A stretch of DNA of 8,289 nt from an uncultured Polaribacter sp. (lineage in GTDB: Bacteria; Bacteroidota; Bacteroidia; Flavobacteriales; Flavobacteriaceae): the NCBI GenBank assembly GCA_913050305.1, contig CAJXAS010000076.1, positions 1 to 8,289 of the forward strand, in the 5' to 3' direction. Positions 6,669 through 8,289 of the stretch are shown here, in pieces. Position 1 is the first letter of the stretch. The number at the start of each line of letters is the position of its first letter. The notes under the pieces are model-generated. The model made no database searches. It was not told the DNA's origin and saw only the letters and a list, made by a program, of their open reading frames with translations. Made by a program: the position numbers and the translations under genes.

Positions 6669-7499
6669 TTAGTTTCTTCCTCTACCACCACGACCTCCTC
6701 GGTTTTGAAAACGCGCTTTTAATTCTTCTGTTTTTACTTTTATAATTTTATTGTATTCATCTCTCGAAACTTCTTTTCCCTTATCAGGGGCTGCTATTTC
6801 TAAAACTTCCTTAGAGCTAATTGCAACTTCTGTACAAAGCATCGTAGTTCTACCCGCATTGATCTCTAAAATTAACCCTGGTAAACCATAGTATTTGTCT
6901 GGCCCTGTACTTACCGGAATTTGTGGTGTGTACCAAGCGGTGATACTTAGCATTTTTTTAGCTGGCTTTATATCTTTTGTCTTTGTAGAATCTTTTTTAG
7001 CACTTCCTCTTCTACTAAAAATACTTCCCCAATCTATATTTGTATCTTCTTTAACAAGCGTAGCTTTATAACAAGTATACTGGCCAATTTTTTTAGTATC
7101 CATACCCAATTCCCATTGCGCTTGCTCCATATTTTCAGTAACTAAAAAACGTTTACTAAATTGTTCTACATCTTCGATCATTACTTGGTCTTTGGTGTTT
7201 TTATAAATAGAACCTTGACCATTACTCCTACCCCAGCTTGGTCCAGATGCACCAGGTGCTTCCAACTTTACCTCTTCCTTAAAAGAAGATGCAGTTTTAT
7301 TAAAAGTTAAGGTATACGTTTTTTCTAAAAAACTTTTCATACGCTGCATTCTTTGCTTTTTCTGCTGCTCCGTCATTTTCCCAAACCTACTCATATCCAT
7401 AGTGGTTTTAGACATATACGTAGCTTTGCCTTGAAAGCTTTTCTGTGCAAAAGTAATCGATGTGACGAATGTTAGAAAGAATACAAATAGTGATTTCAT
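6669..7499 (-). CDS. GLPGLI family secreted protein
   Basis: A 276-residue exported protein of unknown function. It has a signal peptide (MKSLFVFFLTFVTSITFAQ, 1-19) with no lipobox cysteine, so it is probably periplasmic. The family's namesake motif GLPGLI is at 205-210, within the conserved run AWYTP (188-192), IPVSTGPDKYYGLPGLILEI (194-213). The second conserved block, IGQYTCYKAT, is at 138-147. Special features are a Met-, Gln- and Lys/Arg-rich stretch at 29-59 (six Met), a basic insert at 161-182 rich in Lys, Arg and Ser, and a C-terminal Arg/Gly tail (267-275) carrying two RGG triplets. The family is essentially confined to Bacteroidota. Here the gene is first in an operon with an outer-membrane barrel protein, so a periplasmic role on the same cargo or in the barrel's function is the natural inference. 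There is no catalytic motif that I recognise. Length and motifs are intact. Confidence 0.93.
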   Translation of the reverse strand: MKSLFVFFLTFVTSITFAQKSFQGKATYMSKTTMDMSRFGKMTEQQKKQRMQRMKSFLEKTYTLTFNKTASSFKEEVKLEAPGASGPSWGRSNGQGSIYKNTKDQVMIEDVEQFSKRFLVTENMEQAQWELGMDTKKIGQYTCYKATLVKEDTNIDWGSIFSRRGSAKKDSTKTKDIKPAKKMLSITAWYTPQIPVSTGPDKYYGLPGLILEINAGRTTMLCTEVAISSKEVLEIAAPDKGKEVSRDEYNKIIKVKTEELKARFQNRGGRGGRGRN

Positions 7500-7516
7500 A
7501 ATTTTTTTATTTTAAC

Positions 7517-7524
7517 CAAAAATA
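7517..7524 (-). promoter_or_regulatory. Candidate -7 box for the GLPGLI/barrel operon
   Basis: On the minus strand TATTTTTG (7524 to 7517) is an exact TAnnTTTG match, ending 17 nt before the ATG at 7499, a normal distance in this phylum. No TTG is visible at the -33 distance. A second exact match, TAATTTTG (7599 to 7592), lies about 92 nt before the ATG and is an alternative. Such boxes also arise by chance in AT-rich DNA. Confidence 0.4.
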
Positions 7525-7902
7525 ATATTAATAATTATCGATTAGACTTAAAAAAAACATAAAGGTTTAATTTATTATCTAAATAAATAAACAAAATTAT
7601 CCACCTATCTGCAAGGTGCTTGCATTTCCTAAGTCTAAACTTTTTATAGCCTTAAATTTTTCCATCATTTCGTCTGTCTTTTGCTTTTAAATTTTAAGGA
7701 CTTTATTTAGCAAAAATACTTTCCCTTTTTTAGTTCTTGAATTGAAATCTTATTTAAATAATTTAAAATAATCTCTGATTAAATAATTATCTTTTTAGCG
7801 CATTATATCTCTAAAACGGACATCAGCACTCTATCTTATATCCCTAATTATGTATAACAAAAACCTAAGGCCCTTCTAAAACTGTGATAAATCATATTCC
7901 AG

Positions 7903-7919
7903 CGAAAAAGCATTTTTCG
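7903..7919. repeat. Perfect inverted repeat CGAAAAA-GCA-TTTTTCG
   Basis: Seven-base arms (7903-7909 and 7913-7919) enclose a 3-nt loop. The stem extends on the plus strand by G-U (7902/7920) and A-U (7901/7921). On either strand the second arm begins with five Ts, but no T-tract follows the hairpin. It lies in the gene-free region. It may be a weak terminator or part of a structured RNA. Confidence 0.4.
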
Positions 7920-7984
7920 TTATTTCTGTCTGATTTGAATCTTTTTTCTTGTCTATTTTTAGACTAGACCTTATTTCCATTTTA

Positions 7985-7997
7985 GCCCAAAAAGGGC
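7985..7997. repeat. Short GC inverted repeat GCCC-AAAAA-GGGC
   Basis: A four-pair all-GC stem with a five-base A loop (T loop on the other strand) stands out in very AT-rich surroundings. It lies 21 nt to the right of the GTCTA/TAGAC hairpin (7951-7964). Function is unknown; there is no run of Ts immediately after it on either strand. Confidence 0.4.
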
Positions 7998-8169
7998 ATT
8001 CTTATTATTTTATTTCCTTAATTTCAGCTCAGACACACTTAATATTACCTCTTCTTTATACTTAGAACATTATTTATTATGTACCCCATAAGGATACAAT
8101 TACTATAATTATTGGTTTCGTATTTTTTTTTAATTTCAACCGTAAGATTGTAAAGTTTTGAGACACAAC

Positions 8170-8210
8170 TAACTTTTAAAGTTAACAAGTATTAAATCAT
8201 ATATTTAATA
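8170..8210. repeat. Two adjacent AT-rich inverted repeats
   Basis: TAACTTT/AAAGTTA (8170-8176 and 8178-8184, centre T8177) is followed by TATTAAAT/ATTTAATA (8190-8197 and 8203-8210, five-base centre). Near-symmetric sites of this size upstream of a possible promoter could be operators. In DNA this AT-rich they can also arise by chance. Confidence 0.3.
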
Positions 8211-8275
8211 TTACTTTATAGCAATATTGTATTAAAATTGATTTGCTAATTACTTTTCAAATTATAAATTTTGTT

Positions 8276-8283
8276 TACCTTTA
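8276..8283 (+). promoter_or_regulatory. Possible -7 box at the right edge, pointing out of the window
   Basis: TACCTTTA followed by GCATCC matches TAnnTTTG at seven of eight positions and has the GC-containing start region often seen in flavobacterial promoters. No good -33 TTG sits at the expected spacing. If real, a plus-strand gene starts just beyond the window and the region 7500-8289 is a divergent intergenic region. Confidence 0.25.
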
Positions 8284-8289
8284 GCATCC

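Larger units (their letters stand above)
7500..8289. other. Long gene-free intergenic region with several short inverted repeats
   Basis: About 790 bp hold no open frame of convincing length on either strand; every frame is broken often. Contents: the GLPGLI operon promoter candidates next to 7499, and a 23-codon minus-strand frame at 7597-7668 (starting MMEKFKAIKSLDL, ending GG). There is also a 34-codon minus-strand frame at 7876-7980 (starting MEIRSSLKIDKK). Perfect small hairpins occur at 7903-7919 (CGAAAAA/TTTTTCG), 7951-7964 (GTCTA/TAGAC), 7985-7997 (GCCC/GGGC), 8170-8184 (TAACTTT/AAAGTTA) and 8190-8210 (TATTAAAT/ATTTAATA). No tRNA, rRNA, CRISPR or recognisable insertion sequence is present. 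It may be decayed coding DNA, a small-RNA locus or plain regulatory spacer; the sequence does not decide. Confidence 0.6.

Noticed and set aside
7849..7865. GTTATAC-like sequence (minus strand) as an integron attC recombination site
   Set aside because: It does not match the GTTRRRY core, and no paired inverse core or cassette structure is present.
7500..8289. Insertion sequence or CRISPR array in the gene-free region
   Set aside because: There are no long terminal inverted repeats, target duplications, transposase fragments I recognise, or regularly spaced direct repeats.

Overview
The window is AT-rich and reads as the chromosome of a member of the Bacteroidota, most likely family Flavobacteriaceae. 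Four things point that way: a gldA-type gliding ABC ATPase, a GLPGLI-family secreted protein, a SusC-like carboxypeptidase-regulatory/plug/barrel outer-membrane protein, and exact TAnnTTTG -7 promoter boxes with no Shine-Dalgarno sites. Genus cannot be decided from this sequence alone.

Layout, left to right. (1) Positions 1-767 (+) hold the 3' end of dnaE, the replicative DNA polymerase III alpha subunit, which runs off the left edge. (2) Positions 849-2814 (+) hold a two-gene unit: an FAD-dependent aldonolactone/alditol oxidase-like protein whose end overlaps by 14 nt the start of a HAD-superfamily sugar-phosphate phosphatase/phosphoglucomutase-like protein. (3) Positions 2817-3710 (-) hold gldA, lying tail to tail with the HAD gene with only 2 nt between stop codons, and with its own promoter just before the ATG. 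(4) Positions 3864-7499 (-) hold a second two-gene operon: a GLPGLI-family exported protein followed after 33 nt by a 923-residue outer-membrane beta-barrel protein, closed by a clear intrinsic terminator at 3817-3840. (5) Positions 7500-8289 are about 790 bp without a convincing gene. This stretch carries promoter-like boxes, several perfect short inverted repeats and two tiny open frames. A possible outward-facing promoter sits at the very right edge.

How the parts may work together. The oxidase and HAD protein look translationally coupled and may act on the same sugar or polyol, but the substrate is unknown. The GLPGLI protein and the barrel both carry signal peptides and form an envelope pair of unknown cargo; this is the least characterised system in the window. 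GldA would need its membrane partners GldF and GldG, which are not encoded here.
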